DNA from: Bacteroidales bacterium UBA5326
Lineage (GTDB): Bacteria; Bacteroidota; Bacteroidia; Bacteroidales; UBA932
Direction: 5' to 3'
Length of the DNA stretch: 15,956 nucleotides
Assembly: GCA_002408205.1 (NCBI GenBank)
Contig: DHQY01000008.1
Coordinates: 1-15,956, forward strand
Part shown: positions 5,280 to 12,053 of the stretch, piece after piece
Position numbering within the stretch: the stretch's first letter is position 1
Layout of the letters: the number at the start of each line of letters is the position of its first letter
Made by a program: the position numbers and the translations under genes
Notes under the pieces: generated by a model
What the model was told of the DNA's origin: nothing
Database searches by the model: none
The model's input: the letters and a program-made list of their open reading frames with translations, nothing else

Positions 5280-6584
5280 CTACATCTCATTTATGGTTTT
5301 CAACAGAAAATCTTCAATATTAATATACTGAATGCCGCGCTCGTCAGTCCAAGGCAGTATGTCGTCTTTTACGATGACCATTTTGGTATATGAATCGTCA
5401 ATGCGGTTGAGAGAGTTGACTTCTTGCCTGCGTTTGTCTTCGTCGGCTACCGTGAGGGCAGATTGTATGTAATAGCGTTTTTCCGCTTTGTTCACCACAA
5501 AATCGACTTCAAGCTGCGTTTGTCGCATCTTGTCTTCTTTGTCTTTCCAACGGTGATTGATCATTCCGATATCGATGCTAAAACCTCGCGCCTTTAGTTC
5601 GTTAAATAAAACATTTTCCATGATGTGGTTTTCTTCCTGCTGTCGAAAATTGATCTTAGCGTTGCGTAGTCCTATGTCGCCGAAATAGTATTTAAGCGGT
5701 GTTTCAATGTATGAACGTCCTTTTATGTCGTATCTGAACGCCTTGCTGAGTATGAAGGCATCGATGAAGCAGTCGAGATAGCCGGAGATGGTTTCATTCT
5801 TGATTTTGAGATGCTTGATTGTGCCAAATGTGTTAGACAAACGCGATGGATTGGTGAGCGAGCCGACGGATGAGGATACTATGTTGAGCAGATGGTCAAG
5901 TACGTCGATGTCAGCCTTTATATTGTTGCGTTCAACGACATCGGCTAAATAGATGAGACGGAATAAATCGGCAAGATATTGTGCTTTATCTTCATGAGAG
6001 GCAAGCGACATTACCTTGGGCATTCCTCCGTAGGTGAAAAATTCGCGCCAAGCCCCGTGCTTATCGCCTTCGTAGGCTTCAAAAAATTCGTCATAAGTAA
6101 GAGGTGATAGCTGTATCACGTCACCGCGCCCACGAAATTCCGTGGCTACATCCGATGACAGCATTTTGGAATTACTTCCCGTTACATAGACATCGACATT
6201 TGGTATGTTTTTCATTCCGTTGAGCACGTCCACAAATCCGATTTTCTCGTCTGAATTATCAGGTAAGTTAGGATTGACGATGCTGCGTACTTTTTGAATC
6301 TCATCCAATAGAACATAGTAACGTAAATTATTATCCTTCATTACACTGCGTATATATCGGTCAAGCTCTAAAGGATTTCGATACCTGTTGTTCTGTATGT
6401 CGTCGAGGTCGAGAAAAATAATTTGCTCGGAAGTTACACCATGAGTGAGAAGATAGTCACGATATAATGTGTTCAGCAGGAATGATTTGCCGCATCGACG
6501 TATGCCTGTGATTATTTTAACCTGCCCGTTGTTACGAAGCTTGGTTAACTTGTCGATGTATCGTTGTCTCTTTATTATTGACAT
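5280..6584 (-). CDS. AAA_14/DUF4143 ATPase, QSA-type nuclease-like C-terminus
   Basis: This 434-residue stand-alone P-loop ATPase has Walker A GIRRCGKS at 27-34, Walker B YYVLLDEIQ with D94 and E95, a sensor-like GSNSKML at 136-142 and arginines RGR at 151-153. The family motif LSPLTYDEF follows at 159-167. A winged-helix linker occupies about 220-300. The C-terminal DUF4143 domain resembles PD-(D/E)xK nucleases: LEVDFVV at 358-364 supplies E359 and D361, but the expected ExK is IQSAL (373-377), a variant seen in one branch of the family. Function is not established for these proteins, which are abundant in Bacteroidota and often taken for parts of addiction or defence loci. It is transcribed alone, opposite to its neighbours, from its own promoter. 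Confidence 0.85.
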   Translation of the reverse strand: MSIIKRQRYIDKLTKLRNNGQVKIITGIRRCGKSFLLNTLYRDYLLTHGVTSEQIIFLDLDDIQNNRYRNPLELDRYIRSVMKDNNLRYYVLLDEIQKVRSIVNPNLPDNSDEKIGFVDVLNGMKNIPNVDVYVTGSNSKMLSSDVATEFRGRGDVIQLSPLTYDEFFEAYEGDKHGAWREFFTYGGMPKVMSLASHEDKAQYLADLFRLIYLADVVERNNIKADIDVLDHLLNIVSSSVGSLTNPSRLSNTFGTIKHLKIKNETISGYLDCFIDAFILSKAFRYDIKGRSYIETPLKYYFGDIGLRNAKINFRQQEENHIMENVLFNELKARGFSIDIGMINHRWKDKEDKMRQTQLEVDFVVNKAEKRYYIQSALTVADEDKRRQEVNSLNRIDDSYTKMVIVKDDILPWTDERGIQYINIEDFLLKTINEM

Positions 6585-6624
6585 TTTGGCGGATATTTGG
6601 TGTAATATTACGTCTTTTACCCTG

Positions 6625-6657
6625 CAAAATTAATATTAATTTTTGGGAAACAACAAA
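6625..6657 (-). promoter_or_regulatory. Promoter of the leftward ATPase gene
   Basis: On the minus strand, TTTG (complement of 6654-6657), a 21-bp spacer and TAATTTTG (complement of 6625-6632) fit the TTTG / TAnnTTTG pattern. The start codon at 6584 lies 41 bp downstream. Confidence 0.55.
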
Positions 6658-6671
6658 TTTTCCTGATAAAA

Positions 6672-6699
6672 GGGTGCCAAAACCGGAGTGGCGCATCTC
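6672..6699. repeat. GTGCCA...TGGCGC hairpin, right copy
   Basis: It repeats 5241-5269 with A to G in the right arm (TGGCGC), which leaves a wobble pair in the stem. About 10 bp further right GAAGCGGTCTAGA (6710-6722) is a partial reverse-oriented copy of the CCAGACCGCTTC family. Confidence 0.75.
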
Positions 6700-6854
6700 A
6701 CAATGATCTGAAGCGGTCTAGAGATGGCTCGAATTTGGTGGGGCAATGTTTTTAGGTATAATCTCCTCGTTTTCTGCATGCGTGGCGAAAATCGTTGAAT
6801 GCGTACGATTGTATGAAAAATGGAGTAGTATTCCAAATATTACGCCATAATTTG

Positions 6855-6862
6855 TATCTTTG
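6855..6862 (+). promoter_or_regulatory. -7 promoter element of the second ATPase gene
   Basis: TATCTTTG matches TAnnTTTG and lies 23 bp before the start codon. A -33 TTTG at the right distance is not evident. A minimal upstream frame, ATG AAT TAG (6867-6875), sits between the element and the start. Confidence 0.55.
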
Positions 6863-6885
6863 CGCCATGAATTAGCAATATCATC

Positions 6886-8136
6886 ATGAAGGCAAGACAA
6901 ATAATCACTTATGCTCTGAGTCAAACGAATCAAAAATTCGGACGAATTTTGGTGGTTACCGGTGCAAGACAAACTGGCAAAACGACTTTGGTAATGAGAG
7001 GTTTCAGTAAGTATAGGTATATCTCAATTGAAGATCCTATTGCCAGAATGGAATATGCTAAGTTGACTTCAACACAGTGGAAGACTTTATATCCAAAGGC
7101 TGCTCTTGATGAGGTGCAGAAAGAACCGTCATTGATAGAGAGTATTAAATCTGTTTACGATCAGTGGACTGATACTAAGTATATTTTACTGGGATCAAGT
7201 CAGTTACTTCTTATGAAACAGGTTAAAGAGAGCCTGGCCGGCAGGTGTGTTATTATGGAGCTTTTTCCGCTTACGCTGCCTGAATTGAAGACGCAAGATT
7301 GGCTTGATACAGTAGAGCCATCTCTTTTTCAGAAAGTTATGACAGATGTTAATATTGTCAATGATTTTCTACCTTCGGCAATACTTGATCCTGAATATGC
7401 TGCTAAGCAGAAATCGTGGAATCACTATCTTACGTTTGGTGCTTATCCGGCTCTAACGGAAGAACTATTGACTGATGATGAAAAATTTGTATGGCTGCGT
7501 AATTATGTGAGAACATATCTGGAACGTGACGTTCGTGACCTGGCTTCATTCAGAGACTTTGAGCCTTTTGTCAAATTGCAGAGAGCTATGGCTGTACGTA
7601 CCGGAAAACTTTTTAATGCATCGGATGTGGGTAAGGATATAGGTGTTACTACCAAGACGGTACAGAGATATGTTCAATATCTGAGTATGAGTTATCAGAC
7701 CATTATACTCCCTGCATGGGATAGAAACATGAATAAAAGGTTGGTGAAGTCTCCTAAGATTCACTATCTGGATAATGGCGTTTTGCAAGCGGTGCTGCAA
7801 AAGAAAGGTGGCATTACAGGACATGAATACGAAAGTCTGGTGATTGCAGAAATCTATAAGCAAGCGAAAAACAGTATGTTAGATGCCAGATTCTTTCATC
7901 TTCGCACAGCTGATGGCAAAGAGGTCGATTTGTTGATCGAACAGCCTCAAGGATATTTGGCTTTTGAGATTAAGATGACAGAACATGTTTCAAAAACAGA
8001 TGCCAGACATCTTTTGGATCTGAATAATCTTTTGGACAAGCCTCTCATAAAAGGATTTGTCTTATCAAACGATACTACCACCCAACAACTTTCTGATAGT
8101 GTAGTGGCTGTTAACGCAACTATGTTTTTGGGATAG
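6886..8136 (+). CDS. AAA_14/DUF4143 ATPase, ExK-type
   Basis: This 416-residue P-loop ATPase has Walker A GARQTGKT at 26-33, Walker B AALDEVQ with D75 and E76, sensor GSSQ at 103-106, SLAGR at 116-120 and the LFPLTLPEL family motif at 126-134. YLERDVRDL (211-219) and a winged-helix segment (about 242-270, DVGKDIGVTTKTVQRYVQYL) form the linker. The C-terminal DUF4143 nuclease-like core is complete: KEVDLLI with E346 and D348, then AFEIK with E361 and K363. It is therefore a different branch from the leftward neighbour. It is complete, AT-rich, with its own promoter, and ends 1 bp before a heptamer array. The biochemical role is unknown; an ATP-dependent nucleic-acid enzyme is the family inference. 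Confidence 0.87.
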   Translation: MKARQIITYALSQTNQKFGRILVVTGARQTGKTTLVMRGFSKYRYISIEDPIARMEYAKLTSTQWKTLYPKAALDEVQKEPSLIESIKSVYDQWTDTKYILLGSSQLLLMKQVKESLAGRCVIMELFPLTLPELKTQDWLDTVEPSLFQKVMTDVNIVNDFLPSAILDPEYAAKQKSWNHYLTFGAYPALTEELLTDDEKFVWLRNYVRTYLERDVRDLASFRDFEPFVKLQRAMAVRTGKLFNASDVGKDIGVTTKTVQRYVQYLSMSYQTIILPAWDRNMNKRLVKSPKIHYLDNGVLQAVLQKKGGITGHEYESLVIAEIYKQAKNSMLDARFFHLRTADGKEVDLLIEQPQGYLAFEIKMTEHVSKTDARHLLDLNNLLDKPLIKGFVLSNDTTTQQLSDSVVAVNATMFLG

Positions 8137-8137
8137 A

Positions 8138-8186
8138 AAAGTTAGAAGTGAGGAGTGAGAAGTGAGGAGTGAGGAGTGAGGAGTGA
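8138..8186 (+). repeat. Heptamer array 1 (seven units, forward)
   Basis: Tandem 7-bp units of the form RRAGTKA (AAAGTTA, GAAGTGA, GGAGTGA, GAAGTGA, then three GGAGTGA). The last A of the array is the first base of the ATG of the following gene. In this orientation the array carries TGA or TAG in all reading frames. The same unit recurs at 8656-8725 (reverse), 14007-14083 and from 15933 to the window end. Confidence 0.9.
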
Positions 8187-8560
8187 TGGAGACGCATAGG
8201 GATTTACATGTTTGGAAAGTAGCAGTTGATTTTGTCACGACTATTTATAAAACAACAGGGAGTTTTCCGCCATCTGAACTGTTTGGATTAACAAACCAGA
8301 TGAGAAGAGCCGCCGTTTCAATTCCTTCAAATATTGCTGAAGGAGCCGGAAGAAAATCACCTAAAGAGTTTTGTCAGTTCCTGTCGTTTGCATTAGGGTC
8401 AATTGCCGAATTGGAAACGCAGTTAATCATATCAGGTAATTTAAAATATATTACTCAGAATCAACAGGATGAACTTCTAAAGACTTTATCGGAAATCAGA
8501 AAAATGACCCTTGGACTAAAAAAGGCAATTGAACAAAAGAACTTTAACAGTAGGATGTAG
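8186..8560 (+). CDS. Four-helix-bundle protein (S23 / rRNA intervening-sequence family)
   Basis: This 124-residue protein is of the S23/IVP four-helix-bundle family. The N-terminal pattern HRDLHVWKVAVDFV, then FPPSELFGLTNQMRRAAVSIPSNIAEGAGR (about 26-55) and FLSFALGSIAELETQLI (about 63-80), are diagnostic. Relatives are encoded inside 23S rRNA intervening sequences or stand alone in Bacteroidota; others serve as accessory proteins of diversity-generating retroelements. No reverse transcriptase or variable repeat is seen here. ATG at 8186 is chosen over a GTG one codon earlier; its first base is the last base of a heptamer array. The final four residues (NSRM) come from an octamer-type repeat, so the native end is probably near LKKAIEQKNF. 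Heptamer arrays in opposite orientation lie on both sides. The cellular role is unknown. Confidence 0.85.
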   Translation: METHRDLHVWKVAVDFVTTIYKTTGSFPPSELFGLTNQMRRAAVSIPSNIAEGAGRKSPKEFCQFLSFALGSIAELETQLIISGNLKYITQNQQDELLKTLSEIRKMTLGLKKAIEQKNFNSRM

Positions 8561-8599
8561 AACAGTAGGACTATAGAGCTATAGGGCTGTAAAACGTAG
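8546..8599 (+). repeat. Octamer-type short tandem repeats
   Basis: Degenerate units of 7-8 bp ending in TAG: AACAGTAG, GATGTAG, AACAGTAG, GACTATAG, AGCTATAG, GGCTGTAA, AACGTAG. The first two supply the last codons and stop of the four-helix-bundle gene. This is a second short-repeat family, distinct from the heptamers. The rest of the 73-bp spacer to the next start is AT-rich without a clear promoter. Confidence 0.75.
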
Positions 8600-8633
8600 A
8601 AAAATAAGATATTAGAACAAAACGAATAACAAT

Positions 8634-9857
8634 ATGAGCACTAAAAATAACAATCCCTCACCTCTCACTCGTAACTCCTCACTTCTCACTTCTAACTCCT
8701 CACTCTTCACTTCTAACTTCTCACTAAAAAAACTGAAAGTCCTGACGGTAGTGGGAACGCGTCCCGAAATTATACGTCTTTCCTGTGTAATGCAAAAACT
8801 GGATGCATCGGAGGCCGTGGAACATGTTTTGGTCCATACCGGTCAGAATTACGATTACGAATTGAATGAGATATTTTTTGCCGACCTGGACTTGCGTAAA
8901 CCCGATTATTATTTGAACGCGGCCCAGGGTAATGCCGCTACTACTGCCGGTCAGATTCTCATAAATATAGATCCGGTCCTTGAAAAAGAGCAGCCCGATG
9001 CTTTGCTCGTCCTGGGCGACACCAATTCCTGTCTTTGCGCCATTGCCGCCAAAAAACGGCATATTCCCATTTTCCATATGGAAGCGGGGAACCGGTGCTT
9101 TGACCAGCGGGTTCCCGAAGAATCCAACCGCAAGATTGTAGATCACATCAGCGACATAAATCTTACCTACAGCGATATTGCCCGTGAATACCTCCTGGCC
9201 GAGGGCCTGCAGCCGGACCGGGTTATCAAGACCGGCAGCCCCATGTACGAGGTGTTGCACCGCTACCTGCCCAAGGTGGCGGCATCGGGGGTGCTTGATA
9301 CGCTCCATCTGACTGCCGGACAGTATTTTGTTGTCTCGGCGCACAGGGAAGAAAACATTGCCTCCGAGCGGAATTTCTCCCGCCTGGTGGAGATTCTCAA
9401 CACCATAGCCGCCCGGTACGGTTTGCCGGTGATTGTAACCTGTCATCCGCGAACCCGCAAGATGGTGGAGGCCAAAAAGATCACCTTCGACCCCCTGGTG
9501 CGCTTAATGAAGCCCTTTGGCCTGAGCGATTACCTGGCCCTCCAGGTGCATGCCCGTGCGGTGTTGTCCGACAGCGGCACCATATCGGAAGAATCGTCCA
9601 TCCTGAACTTCCGTGCGCTCAATATCCGGGAGGCTCATGAACGGCCCGAGGCTATGGAAGAGGCCAGCGTGATGATGGCGGGCCTGAATCCGGAACGGGT
9701 GATGCAGGGCCTCGTTCAGTTGCAGTACCAGCAAACCGGCCAGACCCGGAACTTCCGCCCCGTGGCCGACTACTCCATGCCCAACGTCAGCGACAAAGTG
9801 GTCCGCATCATATTGAGTTACACAGATTATGTGAAGCGCGTGGTGTGGGGGGAGTAA
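8634..9857 (+). CDS. wecB: Non-hydrolysing UDP-sugar C2-epimerase, FnlC/WbjD-like, with repeat-encoded N-terminus
   Basis: This 407-residue protein is of the UDP-GlcNAc 2-epimerase fold (GT-B type). Core motifs are GTRPEIIRLS (41-50), HTGQNYDYELNEIFF (68-82), GDTNS (128-132), FHMEAGNRCFDQRVPEE (147-163), SAHREEN (235-241), CHPRTRKM, and LSDSGTISEESS. The AGNRCFD-x-RVPEE signature, where classical WecB has a different sequence, points to the branch that makes UDP-L-FucNAc (FnlC, WbjD, CapG) for O-antigen or capsule. The symbol wecB is therefore a family label. The true domain starts near residue 33 (KLKVLTVVGTRP). Residues 9-31 are a translated heptamer array giving LTRNSSL, LTSNSSL, FTSNFSL. 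No other start codon lies between the array and the domain. The partner genes fnlA and fnlB are not in this window. The gene is more GC-rich than its neighbours. Confidence 0.85.
   Translation: MSTKNNNPSPLTRNSSLLTSNSSLFTSNFSLKKLKVLTVVGTRPEIIRLSCVMQKLDASEAVEHVLVHTGQNYDYELNEIFFADLDLRKPDYYLNAAQGNAATTAGQILINIDPVLEKEQPDALLVLGDTNSCLCAIAAKKRHIPIFHMEAGNRCFDQRVPEESNRKIVDHISDINLTYSDIAREYLLAEGLQPDRVIKTGSPMYEVLHRYLPKVAASGVLDTLHLTAGQYFVVSAHREENIASERNFSRLVEILNTIAARYGLPVIVTCHPRTRKMVEAKKITFDPLVRLMKPFGLSDYLALQVHARAVLSDSGTISEESSILNFRALNIREAHERPEAMEEASVMMAGLNPERVMQGLVQLQYQQTGQTRNFRPVADYSMPNVSDKVVRIILSYTDYVKRVVWGE
8656..8725 (-). repeat. Heptamer array 2 (ten units, reverse), inside the epimerase gene
   Basis: Reading in the plus strand the units are CCTCACC, TCTCACT, CGTAACT, CCTCACT, TCTCACT, TCTAACT, CCTCACT, CTTCACT, TCTAACT, TCTCACT. 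They are the reverse complement of the heptamers at 8138-8186 and 14007-14083. In this direction the array has no stop codon in the epimerase frame, and three heptamers encode one seven-residue unit. Confidence 0.9.
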
Positions 9858-9860
9858 GCC

Positions 9861-9875
9861 CCAGGCCGCTTCTGG
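9861..9875. repeat. CCAGA/TCTGG palindrome, copy 2
   Basis: CCAGgccgcttCTGG begins 3 bp after the epimerase stop, with AAGCC/GGCTT partly extending the stem. Same family as the copies at 5177, 11889, 12054 and 12145. Confidence 0.6.
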
Positions 9876-9890
9876 CTTTAGATGTTTATT

Positions 9891-9955
9891 CATATGAAAA
9901 ACGCAAATATATTTGCTTTTTACATATGAAAAATGCAATATTTCTACTATCTTTG
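9891..9955 (+). promoter_or_regulatory. Promoter region of the third ATPase gene with palindromic operator
   Basis: TATCTTTG at 9948-9955 matches the -7 element, 21 bp before the ATG. Upstream lie a perfect 14-bp palindrome GCAAATATATTTGC (9903-9916) and a direct repeat of CATATGAAAAAYGCAAT type at 9891 and 9923. These are good candidate binding sites for a regulator; which one is unknown. Confidence 0.55.
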
Positions 9956-9976
9956 ATGTCATAAAACACAACAAAC

Positions 9977-11329
9977 ATGGAAAGAGACGTATTGGTGCAA
10001 TTGATAGACTGGGGGAAAAGGGTAGATCGTAAGCCGTTGATGATGAGTGGTGTACGTCAATGCGGAAAAACCTATCTCTTGAAAGAGTACGGCAAACGAT
10101 ACTTTGAGAACACGGCTTATTTTAACTTCGAACAGAATCAGAAACTTGCATCTATCTTTGATTTTGATTTTGACGTTCACAGAATCATCAAAGAACTGAC
10201 GGTTGCAGTGGGAGGAACAAAAGTAACGGAGGGTAAAACGCTCGTTATTTTTGATGAAATACAGGCCTGCCCCAAAGCCATCACCACGCTGAAATATTTC
10301 TGCGAGAATTGGCCGGTCTTGCATGTGGCATGTGCCGGATCGCTGCTCGGTGTAGCTCTGAATCACCAAAATAGTTCTTTCCCTGTGGGGAAGGTTGAGC
10401 ATCTTCAACTGTATCCCATGTCGTTCCGCGAATTTCTCTGTGCCGATGGATTGAACGAAACAGTTCAGATAGTGGAAGGGTTCGACAAGACCCGGGCGAT
10501 TCCCGATGCATTTTCCGTTTCATTGACTAAAGCCTTGAAAAACTATTACATCGTAGGGGGAATGCCTGAAGTGGTGAAGCGGTGGGTTGACACGCGTGAC
10601 TATAAAAAAATCGATGTCATTCAACAACACATCCTGTTTGATTATTCCAACGACTTTGCCAAACATGCACCCACAAAGGATATTCCAAAGTTGGGATGGA
10701 TATGGGACTCCATACCCAAACAACTCGCCAGGGAAAACAATAAGTTTGTATTTTCACATGTCAAAGCCGGAAAACGCTCGGCCGAACTGGAAGATGCCTT
10801 GCAGTGGTTGGTCGATGCCGGTTTGACCTATAAATTGGAACTTGTTGAACACGCTGAACTTCCGTTGTCGTTCCATGCGAATGCCACGCACTTTAAGTTG
10901 TATATGGCAGATATCGGATTGCTTAGACAAAAAGCCGGCGTTTCTGCCAAGACGATACTGGAAGAGACGGCACTGTATAAAAATTTTAAGGGAGCCTTTA
11001 CGGAGAATTATGTAATGACAGAGTTGGTGAAGCTTGGTATGAAACCGTACTTCTGGCGTTCCGGCAATACGGCTGAACTGGATTTTCTCATCGAAAACGA
11101 AAATGAGCTTATCCCCATTGAAGCAAAAGCCGAAATTAATACTAAAGCCAAAAGTTATCGATTTTTCTGCAAGAAGTACGAACCGCGGATAGGTTTTACG
11201 TGTTCCATGAAGAATATCGGCAACTACAGGGTGGAACAGACCCAAACATTCAGCTTGCCGCTGTACCTCCTTTGGACGCTGTTATGCGAGCCCCAGACCG
11301 CTGGTGCGCATACCGATGAGATTTTATAG
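9977..11329 (+). CDS. AAA/DUF4143 ATPase, third complete copy
   Basis: This 450-residue P-loop ATPase belongs to a third branch of the family. Walker A is GVRQCGKT at 25-32, Walker B KTLVIFDEIQ with D93 and E94, the sensor region AGSLLG at 120-125, followed by SFPVGKV (134-140) and the LYPMSFREFL motif (145-154). The C-terminal nuclease-like core is complete: TAELDFLI with E367 and D369, then IPIEAKA with E382 and K384. The last 14 residues (after LLWTLL) are encoded by a CCAGACCGCTGG palindrome and look appended. Natural family members usually end near the NLPLY-x-x-W segment, equivalent to residue 435. It has its own promoter and stands alone. It is not similar enough to the other two to be a recent duplicate. 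Confidence 0.87.
   Translation: MERDVLVQLIDWGKRVDRKPLMMSGVRQCGKTYLLKEYGKRYFENTAYFNFEQNQKLASIFDFDFDVHRIIKELTVAVGGTKVTEGKTLVIFDEIQACPKAITTLKYFCENWPVLHVACAGSLLGVALNHQNSSFPVGKVEHLQLYPMSFREFLCADGLNETVQIVEGFDKTRAIPDAFSVSLTKALKNYYIVGGMPEVVKRWVDTRDYKKIDVIQQHILFDYSNDFAKHAPTKDIPKLGWIWDSIPKQLARENNKFVFSHVKAGKRSAELEDALQWLVDAGLTYKLELVEHAELPLSFHANATHFKLYMADIGLLRQKAGVSAKTILEETALYKNFKGAFTENYVMTELVKLGMKPYFWRSGNTAELDFLIENENELIPIEAKAEINTKAKSYRFFCKKYEPRIGFTCSMKNIGNYRVEQTQTFSLPLYLLWTLLCEPQTAGAHTDEIL
11293..11304. repeat. CCAGACCGCTGG palindrome inside the 3' end of the third ATPase gene
   Basis: This is a shortened version of the CCAGACCGCTTCTGG family. Unlike the other copies it lies before the stop codon, so it is translated into the PQTAGA part of the tail. 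Confidence 0.55.
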
Positions 11330-11336
11330 AAAAGTG

Positions 11337-11344
11337 TATTTTTG
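11337..11344 (+). promoter_or_regulatory. -7 promoter element of the deleted ATPase gene
   Basis: TATTTTTG fits TAnnTTTG and lies 31 bp before the remnant start at 11376. No convincing -33 element is present; the region upstream is the end of the preceding gene. Confidence 0.4.
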
Positions 11345-11375
11345 ATCCTGTAATTTTATTGCAAAAGTGTGATTT

Positions 11376-11881
11376 ATGTTGTTCAGGAAAATACAGGATG
11401 TTATTGAAACGTACTTGAAATTGGGATCTAACAAGGTCTTGATCATTGATGGTTTCCATTGATTGAATCAAGTGGAAAAAATCTGCTAAAGCTCTATCTG
11501 AATGATGTGGGCATTCTTACCGGCATTCTTTACCGTAACAACATCACTGCCGTCCTCGATGATGTCCGCAGTATCAATCTTGGTACGGTGTATGAGTCGG
11601 TTGTTGCCCAGGAACTGAAAGCACACGGGTATAATCTCTATTATTACGATAATAAAGCAAACGATGAAGTTGACTTTCTGATAGATGACTACGACACACT
11701 TTCTGTTGTGCCGCTTGAGGTAAAATCGGGTAAGAATTATTCTGCACACAGTGCTTTAAACCACTTTCTTGAAACGAAAGCATACAATGTTCAAAAGGCA
11801 TATGTGTTGTCGAATGAAAGAACAATTAGACACAAGGGTAAGATTACATACATCCCGATTTATGCGATGATGTTTCTTTAA
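11376..11881 (+). pseudogene. DUF4143 ATPase with large internal deletion
   Basis: The 5' part encodes MLFRKIQDVIETYL and then NKVLIIDG, the strand that leads into a Walker A; translation then stops at 11460. In another frame, FPLIESSGKNLLKLYLNDVGILTG begins at about 11453 and continues to the stop at 11881. This is the C-terminal DUF4143 domain, with NDEVDFLI and VPLEVKSGK giving the D and ExK nuclease-like residues and ending IPIYAMMFL. Comparison with complete relatives implies loss of very roughly 250 codons, including the P-loop, Walker B and linker, plus a frame change at the junction. A 140-residue C-terminal fragment could start at a TTG at 11459 but has no ATPase. It is followed directly by palindrome copies. 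Confidence 0.8.
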
Positions 11882-11888
11882 ATTGAGT

Positions 11889-11905
11889 GCCAGACCGCTT
11901 CTGGC
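11889..11905. repeat. CCAGA/TCTGG palindrome, copy 3
   Basis: GCCAGAccgctTCTGGC starts 7 bp after the stop of the ATPase remnant. Confidence 0.7.
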
Positions 11906-11940
11906 TGCTTGTTTGGCTGCGCAAACCCACAAAGAGCATT

Positions 11941-12035
11941 ACAAGATATTTAGAGGAAGGGAAACCTCGCGCCCGCGGAGGGAAGGACCCATTGGGGACG
12001 CCAATGGGAGGTGTTTCCCGTTCTAAATATCTTGT
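11941..12035. repeat. Three-tier long hairpin (copy C of the structured family)
   Basis: The outer stem is a perfect 14-bp inverted repeat, ACAAGATATTTAGA (11941-11954) and TCTAAATATCTTGT (12022-12035). The middle stem is GGGAAAC (11959-11965) / GTTTCCC (12013-12019). The inner stem is CCCATTGG (11988-11995) / CCAATGGG (12001-12008) with a 5-base loop. The GGGAAAC-CTCG and TTTCCCGTTC stretches resemble the same positions in hairpins A and B, which suggests one structural family. The surrounding 320-bp spacer (11882-12204) holds no gene. Confidence 0.85.
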
Positions 12036-12053
12036 TTGCATTTTATTGAACTC

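Noticed and set aside
8186..8560. Diversity-generating retroelement accessory protein (bAvd)
   Set aside because: No reverse transcriptase, template repeat or variable repeat is visible in the window.
8656..8725. Repeat as proof of a wrong start codon for the epimerase
   Set aside because: No ATG, GTG or TTG lies between the array and the conserved GTRPEIIR domain, so the upstream ATG is the only start that can be supported.
8724..9446. 240-residue frame antisense to the epimerase gene
   Set aside because: The sense strand encodes a well-conserved enzyme; the antisense frame is a by-product of GC-rich codons.
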